Of a DNA stretch of 64,000 bases, positions 1-10,500 are shown one piece after another. A program made the translations under genes and the position numbers. Positions within the stretch are counted from its first letter, which is position 1. Every line of letters begins with the position of its first letter. The notes beneath the pieces are model-generated. The model searched no databases and was not told the origin of the DNA. It saw nothing but the letters and a program-made list of their open reading frames with translations. The stretch comes from Phoronis australis (taxonomy: Eukaryota > Phoronida > Phoronidae). The stretch covers positions 62,001 through 126,000 of the forward strand of contig NMRA01000041.1 in NCBI GenBank assembly GCA_002633005.1, read 5' to 3'.

Positions 1-760
1 CATCAAGAAATGCAACTTTTCGCACACAACCAATTCATATGTGAGCTTTAATATAGATTTGGATTCAAGCAAGGTCTGAAGAGACTAAAATTCGTCGTGC
101 TAATAATATACAAAGATATCATCGACATACCGGACATAGATGGAAATTCTACCGATATGCTGAGCGACTCGTATTTAAACTTCTGACATGAAAAATTCTG
201 AAAACCTTGGGCCTAATAGGAAAACCATACTGACGCCGTCTTTTTGTAAAATCAGCTTGAATTTGGTTGTACAGATAGTTAAAAGTGCACGTAACCTAGC
301 TTGTCAGATATCAGGTGGTTTTAACAATGGGTGATGGTAGACTTTACTAATAATAATGTCAATGGTTTCTGCAACAGGCACATTGGCAAATAATGGCTCA
401 ACATCAAGTGGCATAGGTTGGCCGTCTGACAGGGCTGTTGAGATGCATGGTACTTTTACATGTACATGTATGTCAATGAACCGTCACTCGACTTGATAGA
501 ATGTCTGCTTTGAATATACGGCTTGATAATTTGATAAAGGTGCTTGAAAATTTTGTGACATGGCGTGAGAAGTTGTGAGATTGCAGGTCTGAGTCTTGAG
601 ATTCCCATTGATATACCCTTCGGAAGTCACCTTCAATTACATTAAATATGTGACGATCATCTTGCGTGTTAACGTCTCTGATGTGGTTGATCAGCTCGCA
701 TTTTAAGTCTAAAATGGGTGTGCGACTAATAGACTGGAACTTGACCAAGTTTGTCACAAT
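1..760 (-). mobile_element. Decayed Penelope-like reverse transcriptase
   Basis: Read on the minus strand with frame changes, this stretch gives a recognisable reverse transcriptase. The core motif RYVDDIFVYY lies at about 98-130, QKDGVSM at about 226-247, and a segment DVEPLFANVPVAETIDIII at about 343-400. The DGVSMGSPLGP-like and YVDDIF motifs, spaced as here, are typical of Penelope-like elements. The N-terminal part continues to about 757 as an open stretch containing ILDLKCELINHIRDVN. Stops and frameshifts make it non-functional. It runs off the left window edge, so any endonuclease domain is not visible. The Penelope assignment rests on remembered motif order; another RT of similar type is possible. 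Confidence 0.6.
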
Positions 761-1396
761 AATTGGCTTTATTCATTACCACAGGTTGTGCGGAATTGTC
801 TGCTTGGCGGATGACAATGGCATAGTTGTTCTTCAGACTGTTGGAAGCGAGAACTAGACGACGCGATAGCGTGTGATGACGTTGCCTCTCGGCCTGCTGT
901 CCTTTGTGCTTTCAGATTTGAGTTGACGAAGTCATCTTAACTTAGGGTTAACTTCAACGAAGCCATCTTAACTTAGAGTTAATTTGAACGAAGAACACAC
1001 GTATATTTTGGTAGCAGACCTTCTTTCATACATGTTTCATTGAAAAGTAAGGTGTCCTTCAGTTGGCCTTAGATAGTTTGCTCAACAAACTTTCGTATTG
1101 TCTACATAAATGTCTTTCATCAGAAGGCCATTGAAATAATACATAACCGAGTGTGCGTGGCATCACAAACACAAATGCATGAGCATATATAAAATAACCC
1201 ACCGTACAAAAATTTCATAGTAAAACAGTTGATGAACTTCGACTAGACTTCCTCCAGGCAAATAAATTATAAACGCTATCGGGAATGATACATGAAACAA
1301 GAACAGTGACTTTAAACACGAATATACGGTAGTATATACAATAGTGCAATTTCAGAAGGACAGCAATACGTCATGAGGTGTTAAAGACCTCTTTGA
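761..1396. other. No gene seen
   Basis: About 640 bases between two retroelement remnants with no coding-like reading frame. A local near-repeat of about 40 bases occurs at 925-985 (cttaacttaggttaacttcaacgaag-like sequence, twice). Nothing else is supported. Confidence 0.5.
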
Positions 1397-2113
1397 CTAA
1401 GTTCTTAAAACATAACGAATCTCCCTTATTTTTTCGTTGTAGTTTAAATGAATCACATTTGATAAATTGACATGGAATTTAATCCCAAGAATAGTTATTG
1501 AATCCGTGCACCAAGAAAGTTTTTTGTCTTCACACAAACGTCTGTTGTCGACTCTTATGGATCCAATCCAGATGCAATGGGTTTTGTCTAGATTCGGTTT
1601 TAAACCTGGGTATTTATGAAACTGGTGTAAAAGACCGAGAGAATTTCTCAACGATTCATTGGAACCATCCAGGTGAAGAACTGTGTCGTTTTCATATTGA
1701 ATAATTTTCAATTCTAGCTGACCAACATTCAATCCCTTTATATTATAGCCACAATTTCGGCACATAAGATAAATAAATACGAAGAAAGAGGGTTCTCCTT
1801 GGCGGCAACCGCGGCCAATCTCGAAATCATTCGAAGTGTCACCATGCTCAATAACGCATAATTTAGCTCCACTGTGTAAAAGATGAACCCATTTGATGAA
1901 CCCTGAACCCAAATTGAAGAAGCCCAAAGTATAATGTATAAATTTCCAAGAAACAGAGTCGAATGCTTTTTCAAAACCGACTCTAACAAGGAGTCCCGGA
2001 ATATTATTTTCTTCAGTAAAGTGAACCAAATCGTAAATAGTTCTCGTGTTTTCGACAGTGAACTTACTTTTTATAAAACCCGCCTTACTAAGTAACTGAT
2101 TACTGGTCGCCAC
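1397..2113 (-). mobile_element. L1/Tx1-like non-LTR reverse transcriptase fragment
   Basis: A 238-residue minus-strand reading frame contains the RT blocks of a non-LTR retrotransposon in order: VGFEKAFDSVSWKFIHYTL, then GRGCRQGEPS (normally GxRQGDPLSP), then IIQYENDTVLHLDGSNESL, where YEND replaces the catalytic YADD, and then LKPNLDKTHCIWIGS and TILGIKF. The order and wording match L1/Tx1-type RTs. The altered catalytic box and truncated ends show a dead copy. The part from 1979 on lies inside the segment repeated after the contig join at 4588. Confidence 0.75.
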
Positions 2114-2150
2114 ATTACTGGAGCCGTATTCTCCACATTGCTGGTACCGA

Positions 2151-2830
2151 GTGACCCAAGATGGATGTTATCTGCCAAGATACCACAATGAACTTCTTCA
2201 GAAAGATAGCAACAAAAGGCCAAATCACACAGATTGCGAAAGCCACTCAGAAACGTATAGAACAAGACGAGGACACACCCGACACAACACTAATACTAAA
2301 TACATGGACGATCTAGACGGAAAGATCAAAACAGTAACGGAACTGTTCAACAACAAAGCGCAATACGTCGGCCCTGACCAGCTAGATACGTATGCAGAAG
2401 AAATGCAGTCCTACCTAGATGAAATGGAAAATCAGCTTCGGGACATGAGATTCCACTGTAAGACGAATACATGTCAAAGCACCACTACAAGTGAGTCAAA
2501 TATCTCGAAAACAACGCCAACACCGACCAAAGGCTTGCCCAAGACGACGATCAACCTCCCAAGATTACATCTACCTGTGTTCTCTGGAGACAAAGTGAAA
2601 TTGTTATAATCTTACCACTTATTTGAAGCTGTTATTCAAATACATGCCACCCTTGCCCCGATCCAGAAATTTCATTATTTACGAGCTAAGTTCTCTGGTA
2701 ACGCCGCCAAAGAGATAGATCTACCATTATCAAACGATTCCTATTAGGCTGCCTTGAAGCAACTGAATGACAGGTTTGGTAACACTGAAGATTTAGTAAC
2801 TCATTACACTACAGTATTGCTGAACATCCT
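2151..2830 (+). mobile_element. BEL/Pao-type gag remnant (copy 1)
   Basis: The plus strand encodes a fragment resembling the DUF1759-type gag region of BEL/Pao LTR retrotransposons. It reads INLPRLHLPVFSGDKVKLL, then after a stop FEAVIQIHATLAPIQKFHYL, then GNAAKEI..LPLSNDSY and LKQLNDRFGNTEDLVTHYT. The upstream part, from about 2300, contains TVTELFNNKAQ and QSYLDEMENQLRDMRFH, with a coiled-coil character. In-frame stops occur at about 2607 and 2746. No protease, RT or LTR was recognised next to it, so this is an isolated fragment. Confidence 0.7.
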
Positions 2831-2970
2831 TGCCTCCTCATCCGAAAAAAGCTGCCTGATAACAAACACAACATGTACGTTTACTTGTAGGAGGGCGATT
2901 AAGATAGCGAGTCTTACACAATTTTTTGAAAATGATTCCCATGATGAATACACTGGACAATTTTGGTGAA

Positions 2971-4587
2971 CCATTCTACCGATAGTTGACCTGCACCACT
3001 GCATAAGAAAACAAACTTTCAAAACATTTTTACATAGCCAATTCAGTTAGATACAAATTAAGGTACACAGTGGCTGCACGTGATTCGCTTCGCCGGCTTT
3101 GTGGGTCGACCGGTCAAATCATCAGGACTCGGTTTTGAAGTTTTAGGCAAGCCATCACTTCCGCGTTCTCGGTGACTACTTCCGGCTTACAGGCCAATCA
3201 CAACCCGGTGCCTAATCTTTGCACTCGTTATCGAACTCGAAGTTATTTTTGACACTTTCCCTTTTATTGTTGTGTGACCTCAAAACATGTTTCTATTACT
3301 TCGTGCTTGAGTACATTATGTTTTAGGTGGAGTACTGTCTAATCCAATTTTTGAAGTTGATGACACCTAAATTCAAACTTCAAACACGGGCAAAAACTAG
3401 ATATTTCAAATTCAGATTCGAACTTTAGGAATAGACAATCGTTCGTATGAGCCATGATGCACTCTAGTGCAGAATAGAAAACATATATATTACATGTAAG
3501 TTAGCACAAAAATAAAAGGGAAAACCTCGAAATGCTTTTGAGTCCAAAAAGTAGACCCCGGAACCAGATGTTTGTGCTGGTTGAACGTCACAAACCGAGA
3601 AATGAAGCAAGTGTTGTCAAAACTAAAAGTGTTACGTAACTCGATCTTCAATACATGTACACTCATGAAAACAAATAGAACATCTACATGTATACACACA
3701 ACCTGGGTAATCAAGGCAGACAACAGATCAAGACGGATACACCGTGTTTTTGAGAAAGTAAACGCAAATGAGCCTTTGGTAATAACAAAAAATTTATTTG
3801 TTATTACAGACCAATGACATGAAAACATCTCCTTGCCTTTTCTGGATGCATAACACAACATGTTGAATTTTACGCATTTTATAAAGTCAAGCAATAGACA
3901 TAACTAATGTTCAACTTTTTTTCCATCGGAAAGTTTCATAATAAATGAGCTGTTTGCTGATTTGCTAAACGGTCTCGATTACCGCTATATTCGTTTACAC
4001 CCAACAGCTCTGGTATTCTTTAAAGCGTTCTTGAATGTCTTCGGACGTATGCTTTGTAAGTCGAATGGCTTACGACAGTTCCGTCACATAAACTGATTGT
4101 CGTCGGTCAAGGGCGCCAGAGGGCGCTACTTTACTGGCCAATGACCTGCAAAGAGAAGTTACAGAGTGCATACCTACATTAGCTTTTGATCACACATCTC
4201 TGCATGTAAAGGGGTTCCCTCTCTGAGTGCCACGTCCACTTAAGGGAGGGCCACAGGTAATCGCCCCTTTTTGTTGACCACTGGGTACCAAGGTATAGAA
4301 CTGATACTGCTGATAACCAATGCTGACAACTGCAGACTAATGATTAGTATTACAGTAGCTTCTTCGTTTTATAATGGTTAATGACACCGGCTTTCAGTTT
4401 AACCGAGCTGTTACCACAAGGGCAATAATTAGTGATGCGACAGACATGTACGGGGAAGCACAAATACAGTTTAAAAGCAATCTCTTTATTTACTCATACA
4501 GCGGGGAGTTGTGTGAAGACATCGGGGATGCCGTCCACATAATTTTATAAAATCATCAGAGTAATACAACAGTTTTGCATACCCTGT
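2971..4587. other. Unassigned repeat sequence downstream of the gag fragment
   Basis: About 1.6 kb with no convincing coding frame; the reading frames around 3490-3894 and 3572-3817 overlap on opposite strands and are short. It is conserved almost exactly in the second copy (5580-7191). No terminal repeats or tandem units were recognised. Confidence 0.4.
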
Positions 4588-4588
4588 N
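4588..4588. other. Contig join (single N)
   Basis: A single N sits between two near-identical 2.6-kb blocks: the sequence just before it recurs at 7181-7191 and the sequence just after it recurs at 1979. This is an assembly junction, not a biological feature. Confidence 0.9.
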
Positions 4589-7191
4589 GACTCTAACAAG
4601 GAGTCCCGGAATATTAATTTCTTCAGTAAAGTGAACCAAATCGTAAATAGTGCTCGTGTTATCGCCAGTGAACTTACTTTTTATAAAACCCGTCTTACTA
4701 AGTAACTGATTACTGGTCCCCACATTACTGGAGCCGTATTCTCCATATTGCTGGTGCCGAGTCACCCAAGATGGATTTTATCTGCAAAGATGCCAGAATG
4801 AACTTCTTCAGAAGGAGAGCAATAAAAGGCCAAATCACACAGATTGTGAAAGCCTCTCAGAAACGTATAGAACAAGACGAAGACACACCGGACACGACAC
4901 TACGACTTGCGAAATACATCGACGATCTAGACGGAAAGATCAAAACAGTAACGGAACTGTTCAACAACTAAGCACAATACATCGACCTTGACCAGCCAGA
5001 TACGTATGCAGAATAAATGCAGTCCTACCTAGATGAAGTGGAAAATCAGCTTCGGGACATGAGATTCCACTGTAAGACGAATACATGTCAAAGCACCACT
5101 ACAAGTGAGTCAAATATCTCGAAAACAACGCCAACACCGACCAAAGGCTTCCCCAAGACGATGATCAACCTCCCAAAATTACATCTACCTGTGTTCTCTG
5201 GAGACAAAGTCAAACGGTTATAATATTACCACTCGTTTGAAGCTGTTATTCATAAAGATGCCACCCCGATCCAGAAACTTCATTATTTACGAGCTCAATT
5301 CTCTGGTAACGCCGCCAAAGACATAGATCTACCATTATCAAACGATTCCTATGACGCCGCCTTGAAGCAACTGAATGACAGGTATGGTAACACTGAAGAT
5401 CTAGTAACTCATTACACTACAGCATTGCTGAACATCCTTACCCCCTCATCCGAAAAAAGCTGCCTGATAACAAACACAACATGTAAGTTTACTTGTAGGA
5501 TGGCGATTAAGATTGCGAGTCTTACACAATTTTTTGAAAATGAATCCCATGATGAATACACTGGATAATTTTGGTGAACCATTCTACCGATAGTTGACCT
5601 GCACCACTGCATAAGAAAACAAACTTTCAAAACATTTTACATAGCCAATTCAGTTAGATACAAATTAAGGTACACAGTGGCTGCACGTGATTCGATTCGC
5701 CGGCTTTGTGGGTCGACCGGTCAAATCATCAGGACTCGGTTTTGAAGTTTTAGGCAAGCCATCACTTCCGCGTTCTCGGTGACTACTTCCGGCTTACAGG
5801 CCAATCACAACCCGGTGCCTAATCTTTGCACTCGTTATCGAACTCGAAGTTATTTTTGACACTTTCCCTTTTATTGTTGTGCGACCTCAAAACATGTTTC
5901 TATTACTTCGTGCTTGAGTACATTATGTTTTAGGTGGAGTACTGTCTAATCTGATTTTGAAGCTGATGACACCTAAATTCAAACTTCAAACACGGGCAAA
6001 AACTAGATATTTCAAATTCAGATTCGAACTTTAGGACTAGACAATCGTTCGTATGAGCCATGATGCACTCTAGTGCAGAATAGAAAACATATATATTACA
6101 TGTAAGTTAGCACAAAACTAAAAGGGAAAACGTCGACATACTTTTGAGTCCAAAAAGTAGACCCCGGAACCAGATGTTTGTGCTGGTTGAACGTCACAAA
6201 CCGAGAAATGAAGCAAGTGTTGTCAAAACTAAAAGTGTTACATAACTCGATCTTCAGTACATGTACACTCATGAAAACAACTAGAACATCTACAATTATA
6301 CACAACCTGGGTAATCAAGGTAGACAACAGATCAAGACGGATACACCTTGTTTTTGAGAAAGTAAACGCAAATGAGCCTTTGGTAATAAGAAAAAATTTA
6401 TTTGTTATTACAGACCAATGACATGAAAACATCTCCTTGCCTTTTGTGGATGTATAACACAACATATTGAATTTTACGCATTTTATAAAGTCAAGCAATA
6501 GATATAATTAATGTTCAACTTTTTTTCCATCGGAAAGTTTCATAATAAATAAGCTGTTTGCTGATTTGATAAACGGTCTCGATTACCGCTATATTCGTTT
6601 ACACCCAACAGCTCTGGTATTCTTTAAAGCGTTCTTGAATGTCTTCGGATGTATGCTTTGTAAGTCGAATGGCTTACGACAGTTCCGTCACATAAACTGA
6701 TTGTCGTCGGTCAAGGGCGCCAGAGGGCGCTACTTTACTGGCCAATGACCTGCAAAGAGAAGTTACAGAGTGCATACCTACATTAGCTTTTGATCACACA
6801 TCTCTGCATGTAAAGGGGTTCCCTCTCTGAGTGCCACGTCCACTTAAGGGAGGGCCACAGGTAATCGCCCCTTTTTGTTGACCACTGGGTACCAAGGTAT
6901 AGAACTGATACTGCTGATAACCAATGCTGACAACTGCAGACTAATGATTAGTATTACAGTAGCTTCTTCGTTTTATAATGGTTAATGACACCGGCTTTCA
7001 GTTTAACCGAGCTGTTACCACAAGGGCAATAATTAGTGATGCGACAGACATGTACGGGGAAGCACAAATACAGTTTAAAAGCAATCTCTTTATTTACTCA
7101 TACAGCGGGGAGTTGTGTGAAGACATCGGGGATGCCGTCCACATAATTTTATAAAATCATCAGAGTAATACAACAGTTTTGCATACCCTGT
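4589..7191. repeat. Second copy of the 2.6-kb direct repeat
   Basis: Near-identical to 1979-4587. It starts on the first base after the N and continues into unique sequence after 7191. Unlike the first copy, its left edge carries no RT upstream of gactctaac, because the contig begins there. Substitutions are denser in the gag part than in the last 1.2 kb. Confidence 0.9.
4771..5430 (+). mobile_element. BEL/Pao-type gag remnant (copy 2)
   Basis: Same gag fragment as at 2151-2830, slightly better preserved at its start (MDFICKDARMNFFRRRAIKG, then QITQIVKASQKRIEQDEDTP). It continues with TVTELFNN (stop), MQSYLDEVENQLRDMRFH, INLPKLHLPVFSGDKVKRL (stop) and YDAALKQLNDRYGNTEDL. The stops match those of copy 1 in part, as expected for alleles of one dead insertion. 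Confidence 0.7.
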
Positions 7192-7396
7192 CATAGTGTA
7201 AGATTATTGATGTTGTTCACATTAATGCTGTTGTGACATTGGGTTATTTTTGTTACACCAGGTTAATACATTCAATTTCGACGGGTAAGTTGGAATTGTC
7301 CGATCGTGACAGTGTCCATCGTTTTGTTTGTACAGGGATTGTGGACAAAAGTAATAAGATTAAACTTTCCTTGCACGGCATTCTCCTTCAGCTCAC

Positions 7397-7576
7397 CTTT
7401 TTCTCAGCTTTTCCTGGGCAACATAGCCCATCCAGATCGTAAACAAGACAACTATGACCCCTAGCCCAGTCAGAAACATTATTTCCGGCACGTTGACTGA
7501 AACTCGAACGAACGGCGGCGCTGTGTACACCACTTCAGTCGTCATCGGAGGATGAGTTTTTCGACGCTGAGGAAAC
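7397..7576 (-). CDS. Membrane-anchor exon of the modular gene
   Basis: The frame reads RFPQRRKTHPPMTTEVVYTA, then VRVSVNVPEIM, a hydrophobic span FLTGLGVIVVLFTIWMGYV, and a basic stop-transfer tail AQEKLRK. The acceptor at 7577-7578 (ttgttattttaag) gives phase 2, matching the donor of the mucin exon at 7833; the stronger-looking acceptor in ggtttcctcag would put a stop in frame. At the 3' end, gtgagc at 7396 is a possible donor, but reading through gives one more Arg and then TGA. The cytoplasmic tail may therefore be only about eight residues. The topology is type I. Confidence 0.65.
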
Positions 7577-10500
7577 CTTAAAATAACAAACGTTTGCTGA
7601 AATACATTTTTGCTTTTTGGTCGCAGTACAAGTTTTGCCACGTTCTCGGACTTTGATAGGAGTGCGAGAACGCAAATTTTGAAGTGGTTGTCACGGGAAG
7701 ATCGTAAGGCAGCCATTAGCACAACAAAGTACAAACAATCCAAATAATTTTGCAGTGAAGTCAGTGTCATGCATTTCAGTGCAACATTCAAGGCAATGTC
7801 AATGATTTGTTTTATTCTTTCAGTGACATGTACCTGAATAAACGAAATATTCTGCGTGTTGTCAAATTTGCACCAGTGGCAACCGGCGTTGTCATGGCGG
7901 CCACTCCCGTTGCCACAGAATTTTTATCCTTGCTGCTTTGTGATTGCGTAACACTATCAGACGTGCACCTGCAAGGTTGACACGTAGGCAATGTTGATTG
8001 GCCTTTGGAAACCGTTGATGTGAAGTCTGCGTTAATAGTTTTTGACGGCAACTCTGAGTTCGTGAACTGTGACGTCACGCTTGAGCGATGATCGACAAGT
8101 TCCGTTACTGATGACAATTTCGTAGTTTGTGTTGGAGCTGAAGTAACGGTATGTGTCAGAAAAGTAGACGTTGATGATTTGAGAAACTGAGTAGGTACCG
8201 GCCTAGTTGTTGGTGTTTGAGATGTCATGATCAGTTTCGTGAATGGGGATTTGGCCAGAGTGTGCATTGTGGTGTGCGATGTTTTAGATGACGTGATTGC
8301 GTTACGAGTGTTAGCAGGCTCTGCAGTTGTTGCTGTTTCTTCGTTAGGTGGCGTTGTTGCTGCTGCTGATGATGATTCTCTTGTTGTTGATGATGTCGAT
8401 GCTGCTTGAGTTCCTGCGATCATTTCTGCTGTAGATTCTCCTGCTATTGTAGTTGCTATCGTTCCAGATGGTGTCGTCCTCGTTAATGACTCTGTAGAAA
8501 TGTCTTCTGAAAGATAAAGTATATCAACAATGTAAGCGTCACTGTCATCAAAAGTCAGCATTACTAAGAGTGCTTATCATTGTTGTTGCCAGTTTCTTTG
8601 TCATCGCTGTCATACCTCTATGAAATCGTATTTTTCATAGTTCGTCGTTAGGTAGGCCACATTATCTTTGCTCTCCTTCATGTAAAAAGCATTATTCTTA
8701 GGTGCGGCAACTTCATTTGTGAAGGTTAATTTGAACATAAATTTGCAACAAAAAGGCGAACAGTACCATACTGACAAACAAAATTGCGCTTAGTTTCGCA
8801 ATCAAGGTCATTCAACAAGTGACCTGTCGTTCCCATGACTTCAATGCAGTGCTCATTCTGGGGATTCGATGGCTCTCCTGGGGACCAGAACAATGAGTTT
8901 GTTATGTCGCTGTTTGCTGAAAAGTTAGAAACATAAGTGTCACTTATTTCCATGTTAAACTCGTACAGTACACCTGCTCTGTTCACTACTTTTGTAGCAT
9001 TAATTTTATCACTTGTGACGTAAGAGAAAGATTTCTCATGATGGCTTTCCCTACTCTTCCCTAAAAATGATTATGGAATACTACTTCTTGAATAACCAAG
9101 TGATGAAAGTTTTAGGAAAACAAATTAATGCAAAACTTAGGTGTGGTTCATTTTGGACAAATATACGATGATGTGAAATATAATTGTCATGTTTGGTGTA
9201 CTGGTAGTCCACTGTACTGATTGTGTACATTCTCAGTTTTGAGAAGGTAGCGACACAGCGAATTTATTCATGAATGCAAAAGATTTCCCAACTCAAATGT
9301 TACACTTAAAATGTTACCATCTGCCCATGTCCAAGAGACAGGCACATCTTTTCTCCAGTAACCGTCTATCCAGTAGATAGCTTTAGGTCTCTTTTTTATC
9401 TCTTGCACAATAATTAGGTTTTCTGATGCCGTCCGAATCCTCGCTAGAACACCATGACGTTGTTTACACCTTCCAACTGCGTCACTCCACTTATACCCGG
9501 CTTGACGGTAGAGGTTGTCATTCTCGAAGTAGTAATATTTTGTTTTGTCAATACGGATGCATTTCCCTTCCGTTGATAGTTGGCCACATATAGTGCTGTC
9601 TGATTTCAGTTGAAAATATATGAAATGAAAAGGACCAAGTGTTATACAACCAGTCAAAACATTAACTATAACAAAGTGCAAACAACATGTAATGGCTCTT
9701 TTCTGGACAAGAAAGTTTTTGAATTTTCTGTAAAGGTCGTTAGAACTACAGTATGTGCGTTAAGATTATGCAAATTGGGCTCCCATGAGATCATTGCTAT
9801 ATTCATGAAAAGACGTCAAAGTTCAGACTGTTTATTTCGTCCAGACTTTCCACAAGTATTCCATATTTGTATGAGTTATTATAACGAGTTCAATATCACC
9901 TCATCGATACACTAAGGATCCATTTGTACGCCAAGTCTTAGCTAAGGCTGCGTATTTTAAATGGTACCATCCCTGATGTTTTGAATGCTACTTCATATAC
10001 TGTGCCATGGTCGTACACAGGTAATTGCACTGTAGGTGTGGCGATAACATTTTTGAAGTAAAAAGTCGTACATGACAATCGGATTGTGTAGAGTCGTCCA
10101 AATGTCGTATAGGAAGTGGCATACGAAATTGAATACGAACGATCGGAGACTGTAGGCAGGGCTTTAACCACCTTTGACTGTCGTCACTTAGCGACCACTT
10201 ATATTACAAGAGCAATGCAGCAGGTTGATATGCACCCACACTATACACCGCAAATGGCGACGACATAAAACTGAAATTTCTGAAACCGTCCGCTCACCAC
10301 ATCATTAAAAGGATACATGTACTAAACCTTGTTTTGATTATTTGCACCAATTCTCATTCTGTCACTTCCTAATGTATCAGAAGAAATCAATTAAAAACTC
10401 ATACTCCTTATGTTACAAATGGGACATCATGGTTCTTAGTGGGTGTTTCTTCCCACAGTTGCCGTGCAATTCACTGAAAGCGGAAGTCACGCTTGCCCGC

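Larger units (their letters stand above)
1979..4587. repeat. First copy of a 2.6-kb direct repeat ending at an N
   Basis: This 2.6-kb stretch is repeated almost base for base at 4589-7191. The copies differ by scattered substitutions and a few short indels. It begins at gactctaacaaggagtccc and ends at gcataccctgt, immediately before a single N. The second copy starts on the base after the N with the same words. That arrangement is expected when two overlapping contigs, probably the two alleles, are placed end to end without merging. Contents: the tail of an L1-like RT, a BEL/Pao gag fragment, and about 1.6 kb of unassigned sequence. Confidence 0.9.

Noticed and set aside
1979-7191. True tandem duplication of a retroelement cluster
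   Set aside because: The boundary coincides exactly with a single N and the copy edges match contig-end overlap, so an assembly artefact is the simpler reading.
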